A stretch of DNA of 64,000 nucleotides from Methanoculleus caldifontis (GCF_032842345.1 NZ_WBKO01000001.1:1612001-1676000), one strand, 5' to 3'. Positions 42,831 through 51,539 are shown, counted from the stretch's first letter. Translations and numbers: made by a program. Notes: generated by a model from the letters alone, not told the origin.

Positions 42831-45567
42831 GGAGTGCTTCGAGAATCTTGCTCCGCCCGTGCTCGAGCGCCTGGCCGAGCCGGGATGCATCCGCTCCCGC
42901 GCCCTGCGCGAGGCCCTGCTTGCCGCCGCCTTTCCCGCCGAGGACGCCGCAGACCTCGCTCACGATCTCTGCGGCGTTCACCGCCGGGTTGCCCGACGTC
43001 GCCACCACCTTCACGTTCCCGTCCCCTGATGCAAGGAGCGCCACGCCGCCTTCGTTCGCGATGGTGGTCGCAAGCGCGACGAGTTCCTTCTGGGCCGCAT
43101 CCACCTGCCGGACGACGACCCGGATCCCGTCCACGACCTCGCCGTCGAGGTTCTGCATCTCAAGCTCCACCACTTTCTTCTGGAGGCGCTCTATCTCCTT
43201 CTTCTGGTCCTTCCACTCACCGAAGAACCGCGTCACCGCCGCCGGCAGGTTGTCGGGCTGGACGCTCACGACCTCGGCGGAGGTCCGCAGGAGGTCTTCC
43301 ATGCCCTGCATCGCGCGCACGGCGGCGACGCCGGCCGCAAAGACCAGCCGCTCGACGCCGTCCTGGATGTGCTCGAGGCCGAGGATCTTGACCGGCCCGA
43401 TCTCCCCGGTCGACCGGACGTGCGTTCCCGCGCATGCCTGGACGTCGCTTCCCACCTGGACCGTCCGGATATCCCGGCCCGGCGGGACGCCGCCTTGGTA
43501 GAGGCCGAACCCGTACTTCTGCTCGGCCTTCGTCCGCTCCTCGATCTTGATGCAGACCTGGGAATCGGCCATGACCAGCCGGTTCGCCTCGACCTCGATC
43601 CGCTTCAGTTCGTCGGTCGTGATATGCTTGTAGTGCCGGATGTCCAGGCGGGACGCCTCGCTTCCCTTCTGGGCGCCGGCCTGGTGAACGTGGGCGCCGA
43701 GCACCACTTTCGAGGCGTGCAGGAGGACGTGGGTCGCCGTGTGGTGGCGCATCATCGAGAGCCGGCGCTCCTCGTCCACCATGCCCTTCACCCGGTCGCC
43801 GCGCCTCAGCGGGCCGCCGGTGACGCGGTGGAGGATCACCTCGCCGATCTTCGTCGCCTCCTCCACCCGCACCATGTGATTGGCCGCAACCAGGGTCCCG
43901 GTATCGGACGGCTGGCCGCCTCCCTCGGGGTAGAAGAGCGTCTGGTCCAGCACCGCCATCCCGTCGAAGTAGTCGAGCACCATCGCCTCGAACTCGATCT
44001 CGCACGGCAGTTCGTAGTAGAGTTTCTTCGTCGGGGGGAGGGTCTTTGCCCGTTCCCGGTAGGGAGCGAGCGGGTCCTGTCCCTCCGCCTCCTTCTGCGC
44101 CTCGGAGTGGACATCGGCGATCAGCGAGTAGAAGTTGTCGGGGATCTCCACCACGGCGCCCTCGGCGGCGGCGACGTCCTTGATCATCTCCGGCGGGATG
44201 CCGTGAGAGTCGTAGAGGGTGATGACCTCGTCGAGCGGGACGCTGGCGCTCTTCGCCTTGTAGTTCCGGGCGATCTTCTGGACGATCCGGGTCCCGCGCT
44301 CGAGCGTGCTCGCGTAGCGGACCTTCTCGTTCTCCACGATCTCCCTGACCACGCCCGCGTCCTGCCCGAAGTTCGCGATCCCCACGGCCTGCATCTGGGC
44401 TTCTACCAGGTCGCCGAGATCCTCGTCCATCGAGAGATCGTTCATCATCCTGAGCGTCCGGCGCAGCACGAGCCGGGCAAGATAGCCCTCGCGGACGTTC
44501 GAGGGGACGATGCAGTCGCCGAGCATGTAGGCGAGGCAGCGGGTGTGGTCCGCGATCGCGTAGACCTTCTCGATCGGGACGACGATCCGCTCGAGCCTAT
44601 CGACGGGGACGTCGATCGACTCGGCGACCTTCCTCCGCAAGTTGTGGAGGTTCGTCCCGGAGATGTCCATCACGCCGGCGCACCGGGCGCTGAGGCCCAT
44701 GATCTTCGTGAACTCCGGGTTGTCGAGGAGGTCCTCGAGGTGGGCCGACCGCATCAGCCGGCTCACCATCTTCGGGAAGACCGCGTCGTAGATCGTCGGG
44801 GAACCTTTCGAGGCCCAGACGAACCGCTCGAGACCGTAGCCGGTATCGACGATGTTCAGCCGCATCGGGTAGTAAGGTACCCCGTTGACGTCGACGGGCG
44901 GCTTATCGGTCTTCTGGCGGCCGAGGTTCATGAAGACCAGCGTCGCGACCTCAAGGCCGCCGATGAGCACCTCGACAGAGGCTCCGGCGTTCCCGCCGCC
45001 GTACCAGGGGTGCTCCTTGTAGGTGACCCGCGAGAGGTCGCCCCCGATCGACGCGATGAACTCGTCGCAGAGGGAGACCGTCTCGTTCTTCCAGTAGATC
45101 TGCTCTTCGGGGGTGTTGAAGGCGTGGTGAGCCATCATCTCAAAGAGCGTCAGGTGACGCCCGGATCTGCCGACGGAGTCGAGGTCGTTCAAGCGGATGC
45201 AGGGCTGGGAGATGGTCAGCGGGTTTGCCGGCGGGGGAACGACCCCGCTCGTGACGAAGGGCTGGAAGTCGGCGATGGACGCGATCGTAAGATAGATGTC
45301 GTCCCTCCATCTGGCGGCCACGGGGTATCGTGCGAGGCGTGTATGACCGTGCCGCTCAAAGAACGAGAGGAACGCCTCCCGCATCTCATCGACGGTATGG
45401 GGCTTGAAGACCGGGTTGCCGATGAAGTTATACGTAACACACGGAGCGTCGCCGCAGAGCTCCTGTTCGGGGTCGCGGGTCCAGAAGGCTGCCCCGCAGC
45501 TCTTGCAGACTTTCCGCTCAAACCCCTGGCTTCTGAAATAGTCGAGCGTATATTCTTCCTCGAGCAT
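42823..45567 (-). CDS. alaS: Alanyl-tRNA synthetase (archaeal type)
   Basis: A 914-residue class II synthetase. The archaeal N-terminal extension (YTLDYFRSQGFERKVCKSCGAAFWTRDPEQ) carries a CxxC ... C zinc-like segment before the catalytic core. Motif 2 and 3 regions, the editing domain with HHTATHVLLHASKVVLG (HxxxH) and the matching QACAGTHVRSTGEIG (CxxxH) zinc-coordinating editing site are intact. The C-terminal dimerisation/C-Ala domain ends GAGADASRLGQALEHGRSKIL. It charges tRNA-Ala and clears mis-charged Ser/Gly. The ATG at 45567 begins MLEEEYTLDYF. A membrane HTH regulator gene is coupled to its 3' end. Confidence 0.96.
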   Translation of the reverse strand: MLEEEYTLDYFRSQGFERKVCKSCGAAFWTRDPEQELCGDAPCVTYNFIGNPVFKPHTVDEMREAFLSFFERHGHTRLARYPVAARWRDDIYLTIASIADFQPFVTSGVVPPPANPLTISQPCIRLNDLDSVGRSGRHLTLFEMMAHHAFNTPEEQIYWKNETVSLCDEFIASIGGDLSRVTYKEHPWYGGGNAGASVEVLIGGLEVATLVFMNLGRQKTDKPPVDVNGVPYYPMRLNIVDTGYGLERFVWASKGSPTIYDAVFPKMVSRLMRSAHLEDLLDNPEFTKIMGLSARCAGVMDISGTNLHNLRRKVAESIDVPVDRLERIVVPIEKVYAIADHTRCLAYMLGDCIVPSNVREGYLARLVLRRTLRMMNDLSMDEDLGDLVEAQMQAVGIANFGQDAGVVREIVENEKVRYASTLERGTRIVQKIARNYKAKSASVPLDEVITLYDSHGIPPEMIKDVAAAEGAVVEIPDNFYSLIADVHSEAQKEAEGQDPLAPYRERAKTLPPTKKLYYELPCEIEFEAMVLDYFDGMAVLDQTLFYPEGGGQPSDTGTLVAANHMVRVEEATKIGEVILHRVTGGPLRRGDRVKGMVDEERRLSMMRHHTATHVLLHASKVVLGAHVHQAGAQKGSEASRLDIRHYKHITTDELKRIEVEANRLVMADSQVCIKIEERTKAEQKYGFGLYQGGVPPGRDIRTVQVGSDVQACAGTHVRSTGEIGPVKILGLEHIQDGVERLVFAAGVAAVRAMQGMEDLLRTSAEVVSVQPDNLPAAVTRFFGEWKDQKKEIERLQKKVVELEMQNLDGEVVDGIRVVVRQVDAAQKELVALATTIANEGGVALLASGDGNVKVVATSGNPAVNAAEIVSEVCGVLGGKGGGKQGLAQGAGADASRLGQALEHGRSKILEALHG

Positions 45568-45628
45568 TGAAAATCACGCAGCATAATTCTGTATGATTGG
45601 GAGCGATATAGTTGTTTGTGCCGATTGT

Positions 45629-45946
45629 TCAAGGTTTCCAGGTGTCCTGGTACCAGAGATCGTAGGATTCGTATAACCCCGTCCGTTCGGCGATGCGTAC
45701 CGCAAGAATGTGCCAGCATTCGCGTCCCCGGAAGAGAAAATCGCTGCAGGTGCAGAAGTCGCCCTCGATGACGTACTCGGCGCTCCGCCCGACGACGACG
45801 AAGAAGTCCCGGTAGCGTTTCACCTGCCCGGCGTCGACTGCAGCAAGGGCTTTTCTCCCCCGCTCCCCGTAGGCCTGTTCGATGCAGGCGCGAAACTCCG
45901 GCGTCAGTCTCTGGTCCCGATCCATCTTCTGCCAGATCCCGCTCAT
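45629..45946 (-). CDS. SWIM zinc-finger protein
   Basis: A 105-residue protein. Its C-terminal half contains the SWIM zinc finger: CTCSDFLFRGRECWHILAV, i.e. CxC ... CxH (about 73-88). The N-terminal half is a helical region with EFRACIEQAYGERGRKALAA. SWIM domains bind DNA or proteins. The ATG at 45946 overlaps the stop of the upstream Nif3-like gene (ATGA), indicating coupled translation. Homologous small SWIM proteins are seen in archaea but without assigned role. Confidence 0.8.
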   Translation of the reverse strand: MSGIWQKMDRDQRLTPEFRACIEQAYGERGRKALAAVDAGQVKRYRDFFVVVGRSAEYVIEGDFCTCSDFLFRGRECWHILAVRIAERTGLYESYDLWYQDTWKP

Positions 45947-46653
45947 AAAATTACCACTACGTGTGGCGGGTCGGGGATATAATGCCACCCCATGCGGGAG
46001 GCGAGCGCCTCCATGCCGGGGGCTTCGAGCGCGTAGTGAGTGGCCTCGAGGCAGGGTATGGGCGAGGCGCGGGCGACGTTGTGCTTCAACTCCGCCGAAA
46101 GGAAGGCCTCCGCCCCGAGGTCGACGGCCTCCCGGAGGAGTTCGGGGTCAAACCCGCTCCCCCCGACGACGGCGAGACGCCGGATCGTCTCCACCTCGCC
46201 GTAGACCCGGATCCCCCCGCCGGGAAGGCGGCGGGCGATCTCTTCTGCGTCGAGGGAGCAGTCGCCGACGAGGCCGGCGGTCATCCGCTTCGTTCCGGTG
46301 AGACCGAGCCTCTCCGCGAGGACATCGTTGACCCCGCCCTCCGCGTGGTCGAAGTTCGTGTGCATTACATAGAGGTTCATGCGGGCGGCAAGGATGGTCC
46401 GGAGCAGATGCGAGATCGGGCCCCTGACCGCCGTGACCGGGCTCCAGATGGGCGTGTGGTGGACGACCAGCATATCCGCCCCGGCCCTGACGGCGGCCTC
46501 CGCCACGCGCTCCGTGGCGTCGAGCGCACAACAGACGGTTCCGACTTCGTCGGTCCCCTCGACGACGAGGCCGATCCTCCCGGCGTCGAACTCCTCGGCC
46601 AGTTCGGGTGGAGCAATTTGCTCCAGTGCGGTGACGAACCTCTGAATCTCCAT
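45943..46653 (-). CDS. Nif3-like dinuclear metal-centre protein
   Basis: A 236-residue protein of the NIF3/YbgI (GTP cyclohydrolase I type 2) family. Metal ligands are visible: ADMLVVHHTPIW (His pair), HTNFDHAEGGVNDVLAERLGL (His and Asp), and a C-terminal LEATHYALEAPGMEALA with the DxTH/ExxH-type site. Function of the family is debated; members form hexameric rings with a di-metal site. The ATG at 46653 gives MEIQRFVTALEQIAP, the canonical start. Coupled to the SWIM gene downstream. Confidence 0.87.
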   Translation of the reverse strand: MEIQRFVTALEQIAPPELAEEFDAGRIGLVVEGTDEVGTVCCALDATERVAEAAVRAGADMLVVHHTPIWSPVTAVRGPISHLLRTILAARMNLYVMHTNFDHAEGGVNDVLAERLGLTGTKRMTAGLVGDCSLDAEEIARRLPGGGIRVYGEVETIRRLAVVGGSGFDPELLREAVDLGAEAFLSAELKHNVARASPIPCLEATHYALEAPGMEALASRMGWHYIPDPPHVVVIL

Positions 46654-46827
46654 ACCATACCCCTCGACCCCGGAGAATAAAAAGGGTGAATGAGGGCAAC
46701 TGGGAGGGTTCGCGCATACCTGTCGTCCCGGCGGCCCCTGTCTCCCGGCACGTTTGAGAACTCGCCGATAAAAAACGTGCAGTATCATTCTAACGTCGCG
46801 AATTCTGGAAATCTGCAAAGGAAAGAG

Positions 46828-46874
46828 TTATATCTAAAAAAATAGACATTCGAGTATTGTCTATCGGAGATAGA
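46828..46874 (+). promoter_or_regulatory. Promoter and RBS hairpin of the PEGA-protein gene
   Basis: TATA box TTATATCT (46828-46835) and, next to the start codon, the perfect inverted repeat TCTATC-GGA-GATAGA (46860-46874). The likely Shine-Dalgarno GGAGAT is inside this hairpin, four bases before the ATG at 46878, so folding would mask the ribosome site. Confidence 0.45.
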
Positions 46875-46877
46875 ACC

Positions 46878-48173
46878 ATGTTCAGAAAGTTTTTACTTGG
46901 AATCGCGCTTCTCGTCCTCTGTGCCGGCATCCCCGCCGTATCCGCAGAGATCGGAGGAGATGAAGGATGGTACGCCGTCAACTGCAACGTCGATGGTGCC
47001 TCCGTCTACTTTGACGGGCAGTACATGGGTATCACGTCCGGTGGAGTGCTCTACGTGCCCGTCTACAGCACCGGGACGCCCTACAACACTATCCGTGTCG
47101 AGAGGAGCGGCTACCGGGCATACTCCGGCAGCCTCCCCTCGGCCCCCGGGATGGGTGATACCGTGAACGTCTACGCGACCCTGCAGCCGGTCGAGACCTC
47201 CGGTTCGATCTACGCCACCTCGAGCCCCTCCGGTGCGGCGATCTACTTGAACGGCAACTACCAGGGAACGGCGCCGCTCACGATCCCGAACCTCTCCCCC
47301 GGCACCTACTCGCTCCGTGCCGACCGGGCCGGCTACCTCTCCGACCAGAGCAGCGTCACCGTCCGGGCGGGGCAGCAGTCGACCGTCCAGTTCACCCTGA
47401 CGCCGGTCCAGCAGTACGGCTCGGTCAGCATCTCCTCGAACCCCTCCGGCGCCTACGTCTACATGGACGGGGTCTACAAGGGCAGGACGCCCCTGACGCT
47501 CAACAGCGTCTCGGCGCAGAACCATAACATCGAGCTCGACCTCTCCGGCTACTACGACTGGACGACGACCGTCTCGGTGACGTCCGGCGTGACCCGTTAC
47601 GTCAACGCCCAGCTCACGGCCCTCCCCTCGTCCGCCGGAGCCATCGACGTGGTCTCTTACCCGGCGGGCGCGGACGTCTACCTCGACGGCAAGCTGCAGG
47701 GGAAGACCCCCTCGGCAGGAGCATACGTGATCTCGAACGTCGCGACCGGCTCCCACACCGTCAGGGTCTCCCTCGCCGGTTACCAGGACTACACGACCTC
47801 GGCGACCGTCAGCCCGGCGACCACGAGCCACGTCAGCGCGGCTCTCCAGCCCGCCCCGGTGACCTCGTCCGGTTCCATCGCGGTCACCTCCTCCCCCTCG
47901 GGCGCCGAGATCTACGTCGACAACGCCTATAAGGGCATAACCCCGCTGACCGTCGAAGGTATCGGTGCCGGCACCCACACGGTCATGCTGGCGCTCGGCG
48001 GATACAGCGACTGGTCGACCAGCGTCCAGGTCGGCGCCGGAAGCACCGCTTCCGTCTCGGCCTCGCTTGCACCGACCCCGACCCAGGCCCCCAGCGCAGG
48101 CATGGCGCCCCTCGCCGTGATCGGTGCGCTCGCCGTTCTCGGCCTCCTCGCGGGCCTGCGGAAGCGGGACTGA
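46878..48173 (+). CDS. Secreted membrane-anchored protein with five PEGA domains
   Basis: A 431-residue surface protein: signal peptide (cleavage near AVSA, residue 23), then five tandem PEGA domains of about 70 residues (starts near 27, 107, 176, 246 and 325). Each has the pattern SSPSGAxxYxDGxYxGxTPLT ... L.GY..., the PEGA core. A short linker (PTPTQAPSAG) and one C-terminal helix (APLAVIGALAVLGLLAGLRKRD) anchor it in the membrane. PEGA repeats occur in S-layer-associated and cell-surface proteins of methanogens. The first domain deviates most. No enzyme motif is seen. Confidence 0.9.
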   Translation: MFRKFLLGIALLVLCAGIPAVSAEIGGDEGWYAVNCNVDGASVYFDGQYMGITSGGVLYVPVYSTGTPYNTIRVERSGYRAYSGSLPSAPGMGDTVNVYATLQPVETSGSIYATSSPSGAAIYLNGNYQGTAPLTIPNLSPGTYSLRADRAGYLSDQSSVTVRAGQQSTVQFTLTPVQQYGSVSISSNPSGAYVYMDGVYKGRTPLTLNSVSAQNHNIELDLSGYYDWTTTVSVTSGVTRYVNAQLTALPSSAGAIDVVSYPAGADVYLDGKLQGKTPSAGAYVISNVATGSHTVRVSLAGYQDYTTSATVSPATTSHVSAALQPAPVTSSGSIAVTSSPSGAEIYVDNAYKGITPLTVEGIGAGTHTVMLALGGYSDWSTSVQVGAGSTASVSASLAPTPTQAPSAGMAPLAVIGALAVLGLLAGLRKRD

Positions 48174-48185
48174 AACGCGAGAAAC

Positions 48186-48198
48186 TCCCCCTTTTTTC
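48186..48198 (+). terminator. Oligo-T terminator after the PEGA gene
   Basis: TCCCCCTTTTTTC follows the stop codon by about 13 bases. A C/T tract with six T fits archaeal intrinsic termination. Confidence 0.45.
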
Positions 48199-48295
48199 GA
48201 TACCGACCGCTCCCGGACTTGGTGCGAAGAGATCGGTCGACGTGCATCTTCTGTATCGGGAACAACCCCCGGGATGCCCCGGTAGCGGGGCACAA

Positions 48296-48329
48296 TATTA
48301 CTAAAAGTAATAATCAACATCTATAAATA
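48296..48329 (+). promoter_or_regulatory. Palindromic operator and TATA box of the homocysteine operon
   Basis: A perfect inverted repeat TATTACT-AAA-AGTAATA (48296-48312) lies nine bases upstream of TATAAATA (48322-48329), and the ATG follows at 48351. The palindrome sits where the BRE/TFB contact would be, ideal for a repressor or activator of sulfur amino acid synthesis. Confidence 0.5.
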
Positions 48330-48350
48330 TTCCAAAATGAATATACGTTC

Positions 48351-49859
48351 ATGGAAAAGTCCCTTGACCTCATCAATGCCCGGATCCGCGACGGTAGCGC
48401 ACGAGTTGTCACCGCCGACGAGATGCCGGGCATCGTCGACGAGCTGGGAGAGGAAGGGGCTCTGGAGGAGGTCGACGTCGTCACGACCGGGACGTTCGGG
48501 GCAATGTGCTCCTCCGGCGCCTTCTTCAACTTCGGGCACGCCGACCCCCCCATCAGGATGGAGCGCGTCTGGCTCAACGACGTTGAGGCGTACGCGGGGA
48601 TAGCCGCGGTCGACGCCTACCTGGGTGCGACCCAGGAGGCCGATACGAAGGACCGGCCCTACGGCGGCGCCCATGTCCTCGAAGACCTCGTCGCCGGAGG
48701 CACCGTCGAACTGCGGGCGACCTCCCGCGGGACCGACTGTTACCCGCGCCGGGGCATCACGACGGAGCTCCTGCTCGAGGACATGAACCAGGCGATCATG
48801 GTCAACCCGCGGAACTCCTACCAGCGCTACAACGCGGCGACGAACACCACCGACCGGACGCTCCACACCTACATGGGCACCCTCCTCCCGCGGTGCGGGA
48901 ACGTCTCCTACTCCGGCGCAGGGACCCTCTCGCCGCTGGTGAACGATCCCGGCTTCCGGGTCATCGGGAGCGGGGTCCCGATCTTCCTTGCCGGCGCGGA
49001 GGGGATGATCGTCGGCGAGGGCACCCAGCACTCGGCCGGGGGCGGCTTTGGGACGCTGATGGTGACCGGGGACATGAAGCGGATGCGCCAGGAGTTCCTC
49101 CGGGCGGCGGTGATGAACGGCTACGGCGTGACGCTCTATATCGGCGTCGGCGTCCCGATCCCGGTCCTCGATACCAGGATCGTCCGGAGCACCGCAGTCC
49201 GCGACGAAGATATCATGACCGAAGTGATCGATTACGGCACGCCCCGGCGGGACCGGCCCTCGATGGCGAGGGTCAGTTATGCCGACTTAAAGAGCGGTTC
49301 GGTCGAGATCGGCGGCGAGACGGTCCGGGCGTCATCGCTCTCGAGCTACCGGGGAGCCCGGGCGGTGGCGCAGGAGTTGAAGGCCTGGCTCGAGGCGGGG
49401 AAGATGGAACTCGCCCTTCCCACCCGTCGGCTCGACCCGGCGAAGCGGGCAAAACCCATGCGGGAGACGGCGGTCGCCCCCCGCGTCAGCGACATCATGA
49501 ACCGGCAGGTGATCAGCATCACGGAGGACGAGGAGATCCGGGTGGCGGCAAAGCGGCTCTTGAAGGACGAGACGAACCACCTCCCGGTCCTCGACGGCAA
49601 CGGGGCGCTCGTCGGGATCATCACCACCTACGACGTCTCGAAGGCCGTGGTGAACGACGGCAGGTTAAAGCAGGTGAAGGACATCATGACCCGGAAGGTG
49701 ATCAAGACGACCCCCGACGAGCCGGTGGATATCGCGGCGCAGAAACTGGAGCAGAACAACATCAGCGCCCTTCCGGTGGTGGACGCGACGAACCGGGTGG
49801 TCGGGATCCTCTCGGCGATCGATCTCGGGAAGCTCTTCGGCGGGAGGCGGCGGCGATGA
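48351..49859 (+). CDS. L-aspartate semialdehyde sulfurtransferase (homocysteine biosynthesis)
   Basis: A 502-residue protein with an N-terminal COG1900/DUF39 domain (about 1-365) and two CBS domains (about 375-500: VSDIMNRQVISITEDEEI and VKDIMTRKVIKTTPDEPV). It corresponds to Methanosarcina MA1821, which with the adjacent ferredoxin and UPF0280 protein converts aspartate semialdehyde and sulfide to homocysteine in methanogens. Cysteines in AMCSSG and TDCYPRRG are candidates for persulfide chemistry. The CBS pair probably senses adenylates or SAM. The ATG is 22 bases after the TATA box, so the mRNA is nearly leaderless. First gene of a three-gene operon with four-base overlaps. Confidence 0.88.
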   Translation: MEKSLDLINARIRDGSARVVTADEMPGIVDELGEEGALEEVDVVTTGTFGAMCSSGAFFNFGHADPPIRMERVWLNDVEAYAGIAAVDAYLGATQEADTKDRPYGGAHVLEDLVAGGTVELRATSRGTDCYPRRGITTELLLEDMNQAIMVNPRNSYQRYNAATNTTDRTLHTYMGTLLPRCGNVSYSGAGTLSPLVNDPGFRVIGSGVPIFLAGAEGMIVGEGTQHSAGGGFGTLMVTGDMKRMRQEFLRAAVMNGYGVTLYIGVGVPIPVLDTRIVRSTAVRDEDIMTEVIDYGTPRRDRPSMARVSYADLKSGSVEIGGETVRASSLSSYRGARAVAQELKAWLEAGKMELALPTRRLDPAKRAKPMRETAVAPRVSDIMNRQVISITEDEEIRVAAKRLLKDETNHLPVLDGNGALVGIITTYDVSKAVVNDGRLKQVKDIMTRKVIKTTPDEPVDIAAQKLEQNNISALPVVDATNRVVGILSAIDLGKLFGGRRRR

Positions 49860-50254
49860 AACTTCTGCTGACGTTCTCGCGGAAGGGGCAGTACGACCCC
49901 GGACGGGAGCCGGTGATCGCCCGGGTGGTGAAGGAGACCGGGGTCCTCATCAACGTCGAGAAGGCGAACATCGATTCGATGGCCGGCGAGGTCCTGATCG
50001 ACGTCCCCGACGCCGACGCGGCCCTCGTCAGGCGCCGCCTCGAGGAGATGGGTGTTTCGGTCCGCGTGATGGAGAACGCCGTTGCCCGCGACGAGGCGGA
50101 GTGCATCGACTGCGGGGCCTGCATCAGCATCTGCCCGCAGGAGGTCTTCTCCTTCGATCCCGGGTGGCGCCTCAGGGTGAACGCCGAGCGGTGCGTCCTC
50201 TGCGGCAGGTGCATCCGGGCGTGCCCGCACGGCGCCCTCTCGCAGCAGGAATGA
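49856..50254 (+). CDS. NIL-domain ferredoxin of the homocysteine system
   Basis: A 132-residue protein: N-terminal NIL domain (about 1-75) and C-terminal 2x[4Fe-4S] ferredoxin with ECIDCGACISICPQEVF and RCVLCGRCIRACPHGAL. It matches MA1822, the electron-transfer partner of the aspartate semialdehyde sulfurtransferase, supplying the two electrons needed to form the thiol. Overlaps both neighbours by four bases (ATGA). Confidence 0.88.
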   Translation: MKLLLTFSRKGQYDPGREPVIARVVKETGVLINVEKANIDSMAGEVLIDVPDADAALVRRRLEEMGVSVRVMENAVARDEAECIDCGACISICPQEVFSFDPGWRLRVNAERCVLCGRCIRACPHGALSQQE

Positions 50255-50967
50255 TCCGGGAGCATTTCGAGTTCCGGCAGACGATCGCGACCATCCTCGC
50301 CGACGATGCGGGGGCGGTCGCGGCGGCGAAGTCGGGGATGCTCGCTGCCCGGCAGGAGGTCGAGCGGCGGATCGCCCTCGACCCTTATTTTCAGGCGACG
50401 TTTGAGCCGTATACCGTCACGGCATCGGAGAAGGCCGTCGGGCGGATGGTCCGGGCCGCCGCAGGGGCCGGGGTCGGGCCGATGGCGGCGGTGGCGGGCG
50501 CCGTCGCGTGGTCGGGTGTCGAGGCTATGGTCGATGCCGGCGCGTCGTTCGGGCTCGTCGACAACGGGGGGGACATCGCCCTCGTGAGCGACCGGGAGGT
50601 GAAGGTGGGCGTCTTTGCGGGCGCGTCGCCCCTGAGCGGGCAGATAGCGTTCCGCGTCCCGCCGCAGGAGGAGATCCTCGGCATCTGCACCTCCTCGGCG
50701 ACGGTGGGCCCGTCGATCAGCCTCGGCGTTGCCGATGCCGTGACGGTCTTTGCCCCCGACGTCGCCGTCGCGGACGCCTGGGCGACGGCGATCTGCAACC
50801 GGATCACGGCGGAAGACACCTCCGTCCTCGACACCCTTTCGGGAGCGGGCGTCCGGGGGGTGCTCGCTGTCATCGGCGACGCGGTCATCCGCTGGGGAGA
50901 CCTCCCGCCGATCGTCCGGGCAAGGGTGGACGAGCGGCTGATCACAGCCGGCAGACGGCCGGTTTAG
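50251..50967 (+). CDS. UPF0280 (COG2122) family protein of homocysteine biosynthesis
   Basis: A 238-residue ApbE-like fold protein. FGLVDNGGDIALVSDREVKVG (about 98-118, in pieces) and GICTSSATVGPSISLG are the family's glycine-rich core, and DVAVADAWATAICNRI follows. The Methanosarcina homologue MA1715 is genetically required with MA1821-1822 for sulfide assimilation into homocysteine, so the operon here groups all three. The precise biochemical step is not established. Confidence 0.85.
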   Translation: MIREHFEFRQTIATILADDAGAVAAAKSGMLAARQEVERRIALDPYFQATFEPYTVTASEKAVGRMVRAAAGAGVGPMAAVAGAVAWSGVEAMVDAGASFGLVDNGGDIALVSDREVKVGVFAGASPLSGQIAFRVPPQEEILGICTSSATVGPSISLGVADAVTVFAPDVAVADAWATAICNRITAEDTSVLDTLSGAGVRGVLAVIGDAVIRWGDLPPIVRARVDERLITAGRRPV

Positions 50968-50982
50968 AACGTATCAGTGCAG

Positions 50983-51050
50983 ACTCACGCGAAGGCGCGA
51001 AGTCAGGATTATTCTCGTCGTCCTTCGCGTTCTTCGCGGCTTCGCGTGAG
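50983..51050. repeat. Dispersed GCGAAG inverted-repeat element, copy 8 (minimal)
   Basis: The clearest minimal copy, 68 bp, in the convergent gap after UPF0280. Left terminal arm ACTCACGCGAAGGCGCGAAG, spacer of about 20 bases, right arm CTTCGCGTTCTTCGCGGCTT then CGCGTGAG. It lacks the internal GAGCACC hairpins of the longer copies, so those are an optional cassette. Confidence 0.72.
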
Positions 51051-51146
51051 ACGACGAGGCGGGGGCTCCGAAAGATCTTTCGTCCGTTTCCGGTCTATCC
51101 CCGTCATTCATGGAGGGCGGCACCATCGCCTTTACGGGGAAGATTT

Positions 51147-51539
51147 TTACAGACCTTCATCCAGGTGCCTGACCATCTCCGCATACGCCCCCTTCCCTTC
51201 GAACCGGGCGAGCACGCTCTCGCCGTCGGTGAGGACGAGGACGGGCGTCGCGTCCTGCCGGAGGAAGACCACCTCGTAGATGTCGAACTCTTCGATGACG
51301 ACCCCCCGTGCGAGGTCCGATGCCGCGTGGAGCTGCATCCGCTCCATCGTAAGTTCGTCAGGGGTCTCCTGGAAGTAGTAGTAGAAGGCCTGGTAGGCAT
51401 TGAGGAGGTCGGAAGCAAGCAGCGCCTCCCGTGTCTCTGCATCAAGCGCATCGAGCCTCTTCGCGAGGCGTTCGTCGTCGTCGCCGCTTGCCTCGAAGAG
51501 CTCCTCGGCAAGGTCCGCAAGTTCAGCATAGGTACTCAT
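51147..51539 (-). CDS. Conserved-looking hypothetical protein
   Basis: A 130-residue acidic soluble protein. The N-terminal two-thirds are helical (YAELADLAEELFEASG, RLAKRLDALDAETREALLAS, ...), and the rest forms beta strands (VVIEEFDIYEVVFLRQDATPVLVL). I do not recognise a family. Start ATG at 51539. It is convergent with the homocysteine operon and diverges from the HTH-Trm56 cluster. The codon usage and GC are native. Confidence 0.6.
   Translation of the reverse strand: MSTYAELADLAEELFEASGDDDERLAKRLDALDAETREALLASDLLNAYQAFYYYFQETPDELTMERMQLHAASDLARGVVIEEFDIYEVVFLRQDATPVLVLTDGESVLARFEGKGAYAEMVRHLDEGL

Noticed and set aside
43369-45570. 733-codon plus-strand frame opposite alaS
   Set aside because: It covers the intact alanyl-tRNA synthetase in antisense, and no family features are visible.
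46893-48320. 475-codon minus-strand frame opposite the PEGA gene
   Set aside because: The glycine/arginine/valine-rich repeat pattern is the reverse image of the PEGA repeats.
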